Source: Hirschia baltica ATCC 49814 (GTDB taxonomy: Bacteria; Pseudomonadota; Alphaproteobacteria; Caulobacterales; Hyphomonadaceae). From it: a stretch of DNA of 64,000 bases. The notes under the pieces were generated by a model, which ran no database searches, had not been told where the DNA came from, and was given only the letters and a program-made list of their open reading frames with translations. How positions within the stretch are numbered: position 1 is the stretch's first letter; each line of letters begins with the position of its first letter. Both the position numbers and the translations under genes were made by a program. The stretch covers positions 558,001-622,000 of the forward strand of contig NC_012982.1 of the NCBI RefSeq assembly GCF_000023785.1, read 5' to 3'. Below are positions 34,608 to 43,142 of the stretch, piece after piece.

Positions 34608-35834
34608 TTAGAAAATCATGATTTCAGGGATGGCGATGACACATTTGCCGCCCCAAGTGTATATCTGGCTAAGCGCGCTGGATATTTCATCTTTCAAATT
34701 CCACGGCAAGATCAACACATAGTCAGGTCTTGCAGACAATATCATCGCTGAAGAGACAATTGGGATATGGCTTCCCGGCATGCGCTTGTTTTGTTTGGCG
34801 GTTGCATTGTCAACAGCGAATTGAACGAGGTCGGGGTGCACGCCCGCGAAGTTCATGAACGTGTTGCCTTTGGCAGCCGCTCCATAAGCTGCAACGGTTT
34901 TTCCCTCTTCTTTAGCTTTGATCAAGAATTTGAGGAGCTCATTTTTGACTTTTTCAGCTTTGCTCTGGAAATCTAAATAACCAGAAAGCTCATCCAGATT
35001 TGCGGCGCGTTCTTTTGCAATGATGTCTTCAACGGCGTCGCTTATAGGGCGTGTGCCGGTGTCACTGCGTTGTGCGAAGACGCGCAATGATCCACCATGT
35101 GTAGACCATTCTTCAACATCGAACACTTGCAAACCATTGGCTGCAAATATGCGGCGCACAGCAAGCAATGAAAGATAGGAATAATGTTCGTGATAAATGG
35201 TATCAAATTGAAGCTTTGAGATCAGATTTAGAAGGTGAGGAAACTCAAAAGTCGCGACGCCATCTTCTTTTAGAAGAATAGAAAATCCGCGCACGAAATC
35301 ATTGATATCGGGTACGTGCGCCAGCACATTATTGGCGGTTGTTAGGTCGGCCGATTTGCCCTCGCTAACGAGGTGTCTGGCATATTCTTCGCCAAAAAAT
35401 TCTTCGTATATCTCAATGCCTTTTTCGCGCGCAGCTTCAGCTGTGCTGGATGTCGGTTCTATACCATAGCAGGGGATATTGGATTGGAGCGCGTATTGCA
35501 GCAGATAGCCATCATTTGCCGCGATTTCGCAGATCATAGAATGATGATCTAGTCCGAAACGGCTCGTCATGTCGCTTACATAGCGTTTGGCATGATCACA
35601 CCAACTTTTGGAAGTGGCACTGAAATAGGCATAATTGTTCGAGAAAAATTCCTCACGTTTTGCATGGTCTTGTGTCTGAACAAGCCAGCAATTGTCACAC
35701 ACCATGACCTTTAAAGGGTACCACGTTTCAGGTGCGTTATCATGATCTTGGGAAATGTAAGAGTTGGAAGGGGGAGCAAATCCTAGATCACAAAACATGT
35801 GCTCTAGTTCGGTCTGACAGTGACGGCACTTCAT
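34608..35834 (-). CDS. Sugar C-methyltransferase-type SAM enzyme (TylCIII/NovU-like)
   Basis: Predicted 408 aa with the three-part layout of NDP-hexose C-methyltransferases. A zinc finger holds C3, C6, C46 and C49. A SAM domain at about 90-200 has ICEIAANDGYLLQYALQSN and TANNVLAHVPDINDFVRGF. The C-terminal Rossmann-like domain is at about 245-400, with KTVAAYGAAAKGNTFMNFAG and DNATAKQNKRMPGSHIPI, followed by YVLILPWNLKDEI. No sugar-nucleotide genes are nearby, so the substrate is unknown; surface polysaccharide decoration is a fair guess. The ATG at 35834 follows an AT-rich gap. Confidence 0.85.
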   Translation of the reverse strand: MKCRHCQTELEHMFCDLGFAPPSNSYISQDHDNAPETWYPLKVMVCDNCWLVQTQDHAKREEFFSNNYAYFSATSKSWCDHAKRYVSDMTSRFGLDHHSMICEIAANDGYLLQYALQSNIPCYGIEPTSSTAEAAREKGIEIYEEFFGEEYARHLVSEGKSADLTTANNVLAHVPDINDFVRGFSILLKEDGVATFEFPHLLNLISKLQFDTIYHEHYSYLSLLAVRRIFAANGLQVFDVEEWSTHGGSLRVFAQRSDTGTRPISDAVEDIIAKERAANLDELSGYLDFQSKAEKVKNELLKFLIKAKEEGKTVAAYGAAAKGNTFMNFAGVHPDLVQFAVDNATAKQNKRMPGSHIPIVSSAMILSARPDYVLILPWNLKDEISSALSQIYTWGGKCVIAIPEIMIF

Positions 35835-36246
35835 GAGTGAGCCTCATCTATATTCAACAAATAAATATCGAAGTGCCAACATTTTTTATGGTTAATATGA
35901 TGCAGGGGAAATGTAGAGTAAGGCATCTTCGAAAGCAGGCATTTTATATTACAAAAGAGTCATCTTTTCAAGAAATTTAAAGGTAAAATTGCAGTATTGG
36001 TAAATTAGTCGCACATGTGGAATTGTTATAAATTCAGCGCTGCTTATCATATTGAATATTATTCAAATTATTTAAAATAAGGGCGTGCAAAGTATTTCAT
36101 ATATTGCGCAAATATAAGTTTTTTTGCCGTAAGTTATGAGCCTCAAAAGGTGATGAGGCTCGTGGAATATTGTGTTGGATTATTGCGTTGGAGGGAATGG
36201 GCAAGCTGAGTCGTTTTGGGGACGTTTAGCTTGAAATTAATCTCAC
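35835..36246. other. Gene-free AT-rich gap between bioA and the methyltransferase
   Basis: No coding frame. GAGCCTCA (36138-36145) pairs perfectly with TGAGGCTC (36154-36161) over an 8-nt loop. On the minus strand no U run follows immediately, but A7 occurs about 12 nt on. It may terminate bioA. The left side probably holds the promoter of the methyltransferase gene. Confidence 0.5.
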
Positions 36247-37524
36247 TCACCCCGCCAAATATTCTACCATCTCAATAATCGCACCTGTCAGTGATGAAAT
36301 CTCTTCCGGCGTGGTTGAAAAAGATGGTGAGAGATACATCACATTGCCCAGCGGACGGATAAAGACACCATTATCGATAAAGCGCTGGCGGATGGCGGCA
36401 AGATCAAATCCGTTGACCAGTTCCACAGCTGCGACAGCTCCTAATATGCGCACTTGCTTGATATCATCGCGTGCTTCCAACGGACGCAATTCACGTTCAA
36501 ACTGGGCTTCAATGGCTTTGACGCGATCAAGGGCGTTTTCTTCTTCCAATAGATCAAGACTTGCCATGGCGACTGCGCAGGCGAGGGCGTGGCCGGAAAA
36601 GGTTGGTCCATGCATTAGCGCTTTATTGGGATCATCGGCATGGAAAACATTATAAATGCGATCCGTCACGATTGTTGCAGCGAGTGGTGTGACGCCGCCC
36701 GTCAGTGCTTTCCCAATGGTCATAATATCAGGCACAACGCCGGCCACATTGGCGGCAAACATTTCACCCGTGCGGCCAAATCCAGTGAAAATCTCATCGA
36801 AGATCAAAAGTTTTTCAAATTTATCGCAGGTGTCGCGCAGATAACGCAGAGTTTCAGGTGAATGCATTCGCATACCACCCGCACCTTGGATAAGTGGCTC
36901 AACAATCACTGCGGCGATGTCATTGCGATCTTCCAATATGTCTTCAAACAGGAATTTACTGTCTTCATCTTCGGGTAGGTCGAGAACATATTGATTTGCC
37001 AGAGCGGGTCCAAAAAGAGAATGCATACCTTCATCTGGATCACATACAGACATGGCCGCGAATGTATCGCCGTGATACCCGCCTTTGAACGACATGAATT
37101 TAGGGCGCACCTTACCTGTGGTGTTTAGCCAGAATTGCACGGCCACTTTCATTGCGACTTCGACGGCGACCGAACCTGATTCCACGAAAAAAGTGCGTGA
37201 TAAATCACCCGGTGTAATTTGTGCCAATCGCGTTGCTAATTGATAAGCTGATTTATGTCCCAGACCGCCCAACATGATATGGGGCATGGTTTCCAATTGC
37301 TTGATCAGCGCGTCTTTTAGTTTGGGATGATTATATCCGTGTACGTTGGTCCACCAGCTGCCAATTCCGTCAATTAATTGTGTGCCGTCTTCTAGAAATA
37401 TGCTCGCGTTTTGGGTATGAGAGACGGCGGCCGGTTTGGGATTGGTTTGCATCTGCGTATATGGAAGCCAGATGTGATCCAAACCAGTATCTAGCCATTC
37501 GATTTTGGATTTATCTGAACTCAT
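36247..37524 (-). CDS. bioA: Adenosylmethionine-8-amino-7-oxononanoate aminotransferase BioA
   Basis: Predicted 425 aa, PLP class III aminotransferase making DAPA from KAPA with SAM as amino donor. LDHIWLPYTQMQT at the N-terminus is the BioA signature. IDGIGSWWTNVHGYNHPKLK, SGSVAVEVAMKVAVQFW, IFDEIFTGFGRTGEMFA and the PLP lysine K272 in TIGKALTGG are present. The ATG at 37524 has AGAAAG upstream; a longer frame to 37584 lacks family similarity. It is divergent from bioF-bioD. Confidence 0.96.
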   Translation of the reverse strand: MSSDKSKIEWLDTGLDHIWLPYTQMQTNPKPAAVSHTQNASIFLEDGTQLIDGIGSWWTNVHGYNHPKLKDALIKQLETMPHIMLGGLGHKSAYQLATRLAQITPGDLSRTFFVESGSVAVEVAMKVAVQFWLNTTGKVRPKFMSFKGGYHGDTFAAMSVCDPDEGMHSLFGPALANQYVLDLPEDEDSKFLFEDILEDRNDIAAVIVEPLIQGAGGMRMHSPETLRYLRDTCDKFEKLLIFDEIFTGFGRTGEMFAANVAGVVPDIMTIGKALTGGVTPLAATIVTDRIYNVFHADDPNKALMHGPTFSGHALACAVAMASLDLLEEENALDRVKAIEAQFERELRPLEARDDIKQVRILGAVAAVELVNGFDLAAIRQRFIDNGVFIRPLGNVMYLSPSFSTTPEEISSLTGAIIEMVEYLAG

Positions 37525-37585
37525 TTTACAACTTTCTACGCTTTTGATGCTCTGGTGTATGCCAAATGCATTACCATAAACCATA

Positions 37586-38743
37586 TTGGGGCCTGTTATT
37601 TCTCGCCAAGTTGATGAATTGAATGCATTTGCGCAAGCAAAACTCGATAAACTTCACGCAAAAGATTTAAAGCGTGGACTTATCCCCACATCGCGCGGCG
37701 TTGGTGGGGCTATTGTGCGTGATGGAATACCCGCAATTTCTTTTTGCGATAATGACTATCTGGGCCTCTCTCAAAACACACGAGTTGTGGCAGCAGCAGG
37801 AGCAGCAGCTATTCGCTATGGTGCAGGTGCTGGGGCATCTCGGTTAGTGTCTGGTGATAGTCCACTTAATCATGAATTAGAGACATTACTTGCCAAAATG
37901 AAAGGGCTGGAAGCTTGCCGTGTCTTTGGCTCGGGCTATATGGCAAATTTAGGTGCGATACCTTGTTTGGTTGGTAAATCAGATGTCGTTGTGATGGATG
38001 AACTTTCACATGCATGCATGAGAGCGGGTGCGCAGCTCTCTGGCGCAGAGATTCGCACCTTCAAACACAATGATGTGGAAGATGCACGACAGAAATTACA
38101 CAATATCTCGGCAGATAGTCGTATATTATTGATGACTGAAACGGTGTTTTCTATGGATGGAGACCTTGCTCCATTGAAAGAATTACAAGCCCTTTGTGAA
38201 GAATATGGCGCGTGGCTGATGACAGATGACGCCCATGGTTTTGGCGTTATCAAGCAGAATAATCCGGCGCTTATCCAGATGGGCACGCTGTCTAAAGCTG
38301 TAGGAGTTTATGGGGGATATGTGTGTGGTCCTGCGGCATTTATTGAGTTGATGATAAGCCGTGCGCGCACTTTTGTTTTCACAACAGGATTGCCGCCTCA
38401 AGTTTTGGGAGCAGCGCTAGAAGCCGTCAATATTATCAATGAAGACACGCATTTAGCTAAAAATGTTATGGCGAAAACAACCGCATTTACAGATGCGTTG
38501 GGGCTGCCAAAACCCACGAGTACCATTGTCCCAATCTTGCTGGGCGAAGCAAGCATTGCCTTGAAAGTGCAAGCTAAATTGCTAGAAGACGGCTTCCATG
38601 TATCTGCTATTCGGCCGCCAACTGTGCCCGATGGTAGTTCGCGTTTGCGTATCGCTTTTTCTGCCTCACACGAGCTTGACGATGTGTTGGCTTTGGCTAA
38701 CAGTTTAAAAAAACATCTACCAAAAGATGTATTAAATATATAA
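37586..38743 (+). CDS. bioF: 8-amino-7-oxononanoate synthase BioF
   Basis: Predicted 385 aa, the PLP alpha-oxoamine synthase that condenses pimeloyl-thioester and alanine. FCDNDYLGLSQNTRVVAAAG, GAGASRLVSGDSPLNHELET, FGSGYMANLGAIPCLVGKSD, DDAHGFGVI, and PLP lysine K237 in MGTLSKAVGVYGG are all seen. The start is uncertain: TTG at 37586 gives the full length but no clear SD is present, and a TTG at about 37618 is an alternative. bioD follows 12 nt after its stop. Confidence 0.93.
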   Translation: MGPVISRQVDELNAFAQAKLDKLHAKDLKRGLIPTSRGVGGAIVRDGIPAISFCDNDYLGLSQNTRVVAAAGAAAIRYGAGAGASRLVSGDSPLNHELETLLAKMKGLEACRVFGSGYMANLGAIPCLVGKSDVVVMDELSHACMRAGAQLSGAEIRTFKHNDVEDARQKLHNISADSRILLMTETVFSMDGDLAPLKELQALCEEYGAWLMTDDAHGFGVIKQNNPALIQMGTLSKAVGVYGGYVCGPAAFIELMISRARTFVFTTGLPPQVLGAALEAVNIINEDTHLAKNVMAKTTAFTDALGLPKPTSTIVPILLGEASIALKVQAKLLEDGFHVSAIRPPTVPDGSSRLRIAFSASHELDDVLALANSLKKHLPKDVLNI

Positions 38744-38755
38744 CGGGACACCAAA

Positions 38756-39373
38756 ATGAGTAGCGTATTTATCACGGCCACCGGCACGGATATTGGCAAG
38801 ACATTTGTTGCATCTAAAATGCTAAACGAATGGCGGGAGCAAGGTCTTAATCCGCATGCTGTCAAACCGTTGATGAGCGGATTTGGAGAAAGCGACCTTG
38901 CTCAATCTGATGCTGGGCAATTGCTGGCTGCAATGGGGGAAAAGATTACCCCTGAAAATGTAAATCGTATCTGTATGCGCCGCTATGAAAAACCAGTTGC
39001 GCCAAATCAAGCAGCGCGAGAAGCTAACCAAGCTCTTGATTATGATGACATTTTGGCTTTTGTGAATTCGCGTGTTTTGCTGGCAGAAGGGTCTCCTATC
39101 ATCGTTGAGGGGGCAGGCGGAATAATGTCTCCGGTGACGGATAACAAATTGCATCTTGATCTTATTTATGACCTTGCAATGCCCGCAATCTTGGTCACAG
39201 CCAATTATTTAGGATCAATTAGTCATACACTTAGCGCCCTAGAAGTGATGTCTAATAAGGGTATTGTCCTCGAGCGTGTGGTGGTGACAAAACCAACCAG
39301 TGAGCATGGAGAAGCGGAGGCTTTAATCGAAGAATTACAGCGCTGGAGTGATGTGACTTTTGAGGTGGCTTAG
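38756..39373 (+). CDS. bioD: Dethiobiotin synthetase BioD
   Basis: Predicted 205 aa. It forms the ureido ring of dethiobiotin from DAPA, CO2 and ATP. The P-loop is ITATGTDIGKTF (about residues 5-16). VKPLMSGFGESDLAQSD, VEGAGGIMSPVTDNKLHLDL and ANYLGSISHTLSALEVM match BioD. It lies 12 nt after bioF. bioB and a pimeloyl-pathway gene are not in the window. Confidence 0.95.
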   Translation: MSSVFITATGTDIGKTFVASKMLNEWREQGLNPHAVKPLMSGFGESDLAQSDAGQLLAAMGEKITPENVNRICMRRYEKPVAPNQAAREANQALDYDDILAFVNSRVLLAEGSPIIVEGAGGIMSPVTDNKLHLDLIYDLAMPAILVTANYLGSISHTLSALEVMSNKGIVLERVVVTKPTSEHGEAEALIEELQRWSDVTFEVA

Positions 39374-39418
39374 GAAAATTCCAAGTCCGAAATCGGCGAG
39401 CAGAAATTGAAACGCTAA

Positions 39419-39448
39419 GCTATTTTTATGAAAGAGCGATAAAATAGC
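39419..39448 (+). promoter_or_regulatory. Stem-loop between bioD and the DUF1203 gene
   Basis: GCTATTTTTAT (39419-39429) pairs with ATAAAATAGC (39439-39448), about 10 bp with one bulge, and the SD GAGG (39449-39452) follows at once. It has no U run, so it may affect translation of the DUF1203 gene rather than end transcription. Confidence 0.35.
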
Positions 39449-39459
39449 GAGGTATTTCA

Positions 39460-39927
39460 ATGTCATTCCAATTTCATGCACTTTCACCAGAGCCTTTTAA
39501 ACATCTTTTTTCACTGTCTGATGAAGATTTGATGGCGCATAAAGCGGTTCGCCGTAAAGCGACATCTTATCCTGGCGCGCCTTGCCGGGTTAGTTTGGAA
39601 GATGCGGTACAAGGAGAAGAGGTTATTCTTGTCCAGCATGCACATTTACCTGTAAATTCCCCCTATGCGTCCAGCCATGCTATATATGTGCGTCAAGGTG
39701 TTGAGCAGGCAAAACCAGATATTGGTGAAGTCCCACAATTAATGAGAGGGCGATTAATGTCCGTACGTGCATTTTCGGTCAATCATATGATGGTCAATGC
39801 AGATGTTGTTGTGGGAACAGAGTTGGAGAAATCTATCGCGCAGATGTTTTCAATTCCTCAAGTGGATTATCTACACATGCATTATGCAAAGCCCGGATGT
39901 TTTGCAGCTAGCGTCACGCGGGTTTAA
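39460..39927 (+). CDS. DUF1203 family protein
   Basis: Predicted 155 aa, soluble. RKATSYPGAPCRVSLEDAVQ, GEEVILVQHAHLPVNSPYAS, SHAIYVR and YLHMHYAKPGCFAASVTRV are the DUF1203 hallmarks, with conserved Cys and His residues. The function is unknown. The SD GAGG lies 7 nt before the ATG. Its stop overlaps that of the convergent globin gene by four bases (TTAA). Confidence 0.88.
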   Translation: MSFQFHALSPEPFKHLFSLSDEDLMAHKAVRRKATSYPGAPCRVSLEDAVQGEEVILVQHAHLPVNSPYASSHAIYVRQGVEQAKPDIGEVPQLMRGRLMSVRAFSVNHMMVNADVVVGTELEKSIAQMFSIPQVDYLHMHYAKPGCFAASVTRV

Positions 39928-40376
39928 TTGCCAGACATTGGCCCTGGAATTCCCTTAATGCCGAACATGGCCAGTTTCAGGCTATTGGCGATGCGGTTGG
40001 CGCGTTCATAGAAGTATTCTACGGCTTCAGGTGTGGCTGCAGTATCTTCTAGCGTTTGGCGAAATAGGGACAGCCAGATGGCAAATTGTTCCTCTTTTGC
40101 CTGCGTAACTTCCATATGTGCTGGAACAGGACGACCATGATATGTGCCTGCATTGAGGGCAACAGAAGACCAGAAGCGTTTTAGCGTATCCAGATGTGCA
40201 TCCCAATTGTCACCAATTTTATTATTGAAAACAGGTCCAAGTTCGGGGTGGACGCGAACACGATCATAAAATGTATCGACCAGTGTTGATATATATTCTT
40301 CGTCGATTCCCATTGCAGCGGCATCAGCTTTTATCTGAGCGCGGCGTTCATTTGCGGTGCGTTGTATGCGGGTCAA
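39924..40376 (-). CDS. Truncated haemoglobin, group III
   Basis: Predicted 150 aa. EEYISTLVDTFYDRVRVHPE, LGPVFNNKIGDNWDAHLDTL, KRFWSSVALNAGTYHGRPVP and AHMEVTQAKEEQFAIWLSLF place it in group III (trHb3), with the conserved YHGRP and the proximal His in H-M-E. Such globins bind oxygen and may detoxify NO; roles are unsettled. The start is TTG at 40376, chosen because GGAG stands 8 nt before it; a TTG at 40412 has no SD. Confidence 0.88.
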   Translation of the reverse strand: MTRIQRTANERRAQIKADAAAMGIDEEYISTLVDTFYDRVRVHPELGPVFNNKIGDNWDAHLDTLKRFWSSVALNAGTYHGRPVPAHMEVTQAKEEQFAIWLSLFRQTLEDTAATPEAVEYFYERANRIANSLKLAMFGIKGIPGPMSGN

Positions 40377-40474
40377 TTGCAAGTCTCCATCCGTCGGGAT
40401 GCAATATATCAAGAGAAACCAGATCGTCCCACGCGACGAATAAGCTGTGGGACAATCTGTCTGATTGAGATGCT

Positions 40475-41050
40475 TTATGCGTTCATTTTACGCGTTGTAT
40501 TGATGAGGTCATGGAGAACTGCGTTAAACATGGCAATTTGCGGCTCATGCGCCAATGCGCCTTCTTCGTTGAATGCTGTAAAGCCATTTGAGATAGCCGC
40601 TTGGGTTGGCACAACATGCACGCCGATATTACCCAGATACATGCGCAGCGGCACGAGGCCTCTTAAGGCTCCAAGACCGCCCGGAGATACGCCAGAGATA
40701 GCAGCAACTTTCCCCTTGAACGGCACCCATTTAGGTTCAGCTTCAGGGCTGGGGCGTGTGACCCAATCAAGTGAGTTTTTAAGTAGGGCAGAGAAAGAAC
40801 TATTGTATTCAGGTGAAGCGATGAAAAAGCCATCATGATCATTGAATAGCTGTTTTAGTTTTTGAGCATTTTCCGGCATGCCATGTTCTGCTTCCAGATC
40901 CTCGCATAAGATTGGCATGTCAAAATCTGCAAGATCGATGAAAGTGGCTTCGACATTCATATCTGCAGCGAGTTTGCTCGCGTGTAGAGCTAGTTTTTTG
41001 TTTAAAGACTCTTTGCGTTTACTGCCCGCGAGAAAAAGGAGTTTTACCAT
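40475..41050 (-). CDS. NADPH-dependent FMN reductase family protein
   Basis: Predicted 191 aa, a flavodoxin fold. It opens LLFLAGSKRKESLNKKLALH (the G-S-x-R-x-x-S-x-N phosphate loop) and carries DHDGFFIASPEYNSSFSALL, KNSLDWVTRP and FKGKVAAISGVSPGGLGALR. Members reduce quinones, azo dyes or chromate. The ATG at 41050 has GGAT upstream. It lies downstream of no other gene and is transcribed towards the globin gene. Confidence 0.88.
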   Translation of the reverse strand: MVKLLFLAGSKRKESLNKKLALHASKLAADMNVEATFIDLADFDMPILCEDLEAEHGMPENAQKLKQLFNDHDGFFIASPEYNSSFSALLKNSLDWVTRPSPEAEPKWVPFKGKVAAISGVSPGGLGALRGLVPLRMYLGNIGVHVVPTQAAISNGFTAFNEEGALAHEPQIAMFNAVLHDLINTTRKMNA

Positions 41051-41358
41051 TTTGCTATCCTATCCGATTATGCATCCATTCTGACTGTTCAACACTGATT
41101 AGGCGTCAATTTGCAACTCATTCCTTTCAATAGATGGTGTCTTGTTTACGAAAAGCATCTGGATTTTGTGTGTTATTTTTGCTGCATCTTGAACCTTCGT
41201 GCAGTTTCGAAACGTCTAAACTCGCCGTAAATAGCGAGAAATCAGCGATTGCTGCAATGATGAGCGGCAGATGAATGATTTGTTACTTTACTGTTCAAAA
41301 GCGAGTGATAGTAGTCTGCGCCGCCTTCCTATAGAGGCGTTTAACAGGAATGTAGATT
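41051..41358. other. Gap before the DUF481 gene; nothing recognisable
   Basis: No reading frame and no clear hairpin. It must hold the promoter of the rightward beta-barrel gene and of the leftward FMN reductase gene, but I can assign no -35/-10 pair with confidence. Confidence 0.4.
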
Positions 41359-42099
41359 ATGAAAAATTATTTAGTTTCAGTAGCTTTGCTTGCTAGTGTC
41401 AGTTCGACTGCGTTTGCAGAGGAAACAAAATCTGGTTGGACAGGTGAGGGTGCGTTAAGTGCCGGTCAAACTTCAGGTAACACAGATACACGTGATATTG
41501 GGCTTGGTTTGAAACTAGCTAAAACATCAGGCCCATGGGTTTTTGGTGGTGAAGCAGCCGTGGACTATGGGGAAATTGACGGCGTTGAATCAAAAAACCG
41601 TATTTATGGTGGTCTGAATGTTGACCGTGAGATCAATGACCGGTTGTTCGGATTTGGTAAAATCACTCACGAACGCGATGAATTTACAGGCTTTGACTCT
41701 CGCTCTTTCCTTGGTGCTGGTCTTGGGTATCACGTGCTAACAGGCGAGCAGACAAAGTGGACTGTACGCGGTGGTCCAGGTGTGAAGTATGATGAAGTTA
41801 AGCCTATTATTGTAGAAGGCGAAGCAACGATTCCAGCTGACACACTGACATCATTTTCAGTGTTTGCAGGATCTGAATTCTCCCACGCTTTTAATGACAG
41901 TGTGACTTTGTCTAACTCAACAAGTGTGATGTACGCTGAGGAATCGACACAGATTTCAAACATTTTGGCTGTGACATCTAAATTTAGTGATGCACTATCT
42001 GGCCGTGCTTCTTATGAAGTGCGTCATGACACAAACCCTCCTGCAGGATTTGAAGAAACAGACACTGCGACTCGTTTGTCACTTGTGTATGGATTCTAA
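41359..42099 (+). CDS. DUF481 outer-membrane beta-barrel protein (YdiY-like)
   Basis: Predicted 246 aa. A signal peptide (MKNYLVSVALLASVSSTAFA) is cut after residue 20. The mature barrel has alternating strands with W-T-G-E-G-A-L-S-A-G-Q-T-S-G-N-T-D-T, the DUF481 opening, and ends TRLSLVYGF with terminal Phe, the BAM recognition pattern. The function is unknown; in E. coli YdiY is acid-induced. AGGA lies 8 nt before the ATG. A strong terminator follows. Confidence 0.9.
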   Translation: MKNYLVSVALLASVSSTAFAEETKSGWTGEGALSAGQTSGNTDTRDIGLGLKLAKTSGPWVFGGEAAVDYGEIDGVESKNRIYGGLNVDREINDRLFGFGKITHERDEFTGFDSRSFLGAGLGYHVLTGEQTKWTVRGGPGVKYDEVKPIIVEGEATIPADTLTSFSVFAGSEFSHAFNDSVTLSNSTSVMYAEESTQISNILAVTSKFSDALSGRASYEVRHDTNPPAGFEETDTATRLSLVYGF

Positions 42100-42132
42100 G
42101 GGAACTGATAAAGTTAGTTCTCATTATGAGAT

Positions 42133-42170
42133 AAAAAGCACTGCTCCTGAAAAGGGGCAGTGCTTTTCTT
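42133..42170. terminator. Bidirectional terminator after the DUF481 gene
   Basis: AAGCACTGCTCC pairs with GGGGCAGTGCTT (one G-T pair) over a 6-nt loop, with A and T runs at the flanks. It serves the convergent gene at 42180 too. Confidence 0.9.
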
Positions 42171-42179
42171 TTTGTCAGC

Positions 42180-42932
42180 TTAGTGGGAGTTTGAAAGATT
42201 AAGTGCTTTTAGCTCCTTTTTTGAGAATTGATGCTTACGGCGGATTTTAATGCCATCTTCCGTCTGTTTGTTTTTGCTTTTCAGGTTTGCATATAAAGTG
42301 GAGATATCAATTGCAAAACCACGCTCATTGAGTGGAGGTTTTGACAATTCAATTTCATACCAAATGCCAGATATACGCACATGCCAGATGAGGCCTTGAA
42401 GGTGTTTTATGCCTTCTGGTGGCGCATCTGATTGCCAGTAATATTTGAATCTATCACGCGAGAAAGGGACATTCAGCTTTTTACAAAGCTTACGTGTTTC
42501 TTTGATGATACCATCCTTAGGATCAACATATAATTCAGCGTACCAATCTGTTGGTTGGCTATAGCCACCCCATCTTGATGTACCGAAAATTGAACCATCA
42601 GGTTTAGACTTTGTGTTGTAGTAGATGAAATCCTGCAAATGCTCGCGCACATGCATTTTTACAGTGCTACCTGTGTCTAAATGCTGGCAAATCTCACTGA
42701 AAACATCATCCCATTTGCGGCCTTTCTGTTTGTGTAGAAAGCGCTTTAAGGGTGCGAGGTTTTCGTTGAGGTGCTTGGCGTGACCTGCTTCCTGCATCAT
42801 TCGGCGACCGGTCACATGCTGACGATCGGGGCATTTATCATAGCGCATTTTAGAACGCGGTGCATGACGATGCCCCCAGCGTGGCCGGGTGACGATGACT
42901 TTGAACATATCTTCACGCATGATTGCCACCAT
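42180..42932 (-). CDS. Conserved-looking protein of unknown family
   Basis: Predicted up to 250 aa, soluble and basic. The start could be 42932 (ATG), 42920 (MREDMF) or 42908 (MFKVIV); no SD is decisive. Visible features: an Arg/His-rich N-terminus (RPRWGHRHAPRSKMRYDK), a helical LKRFLHKQKGRKWDDVFSEI, an aromatic stretch WGGYSQPTDWYAELYVDPKD and IWHVRISGIWYEIELSKPPL. The C-terminus is Lys-rich. I recognise no domain. The regular composition and convergent terminator argue for a real gene. Confidence 0.6.
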   Translation of the reverse strand: MVAIMREDMFKVIVTRPRWGHRHAPRSKMRYDKCPDRQHVTGRRMMQEAGHAKHLNENLAPLKRFLHKQKGRKWDDVFSEICQHLDTGSTVKMHVREHLQDFIYYNTKSKPDGSIFGTSRWGGYSQPTDWYAELYVDPKDGIIKETRKLCKKLNVPFSRDRFKYYWQSDAPPEGIKHLQGLIWHVRISGIWYEIELSKPPLNERGFAIDISTLYANLKSKNKQTEDGIKIRRKHQFSKKELKALNLSNSH

Positions 42933-43142
42933 AATGGAAGCAAACGAGGTGAAGGTGCGAAATTTTATAGAAAAGGTTTAGGCGGTTTGACGCGCCTGCA
43001 TAGGAATTGCCCATGATGAAATAACCCATAAATTAGAAGAGATTTTCCTGCGAATGGATGATTTATCGTTCGACATTTTGCTCTCCTCTGTTTGGGTTTG
43101 TTTCTCTGGTTTAGCTAGCGCCTATTTATGGCGATAGTTTGT

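Noticed and set aside
37540-37585. TTACCATAAA between bioA and bioF as a BioR operator (TTATCTATAA)
   Set aside because: Only six of ten positions match and the palindrome is lost.
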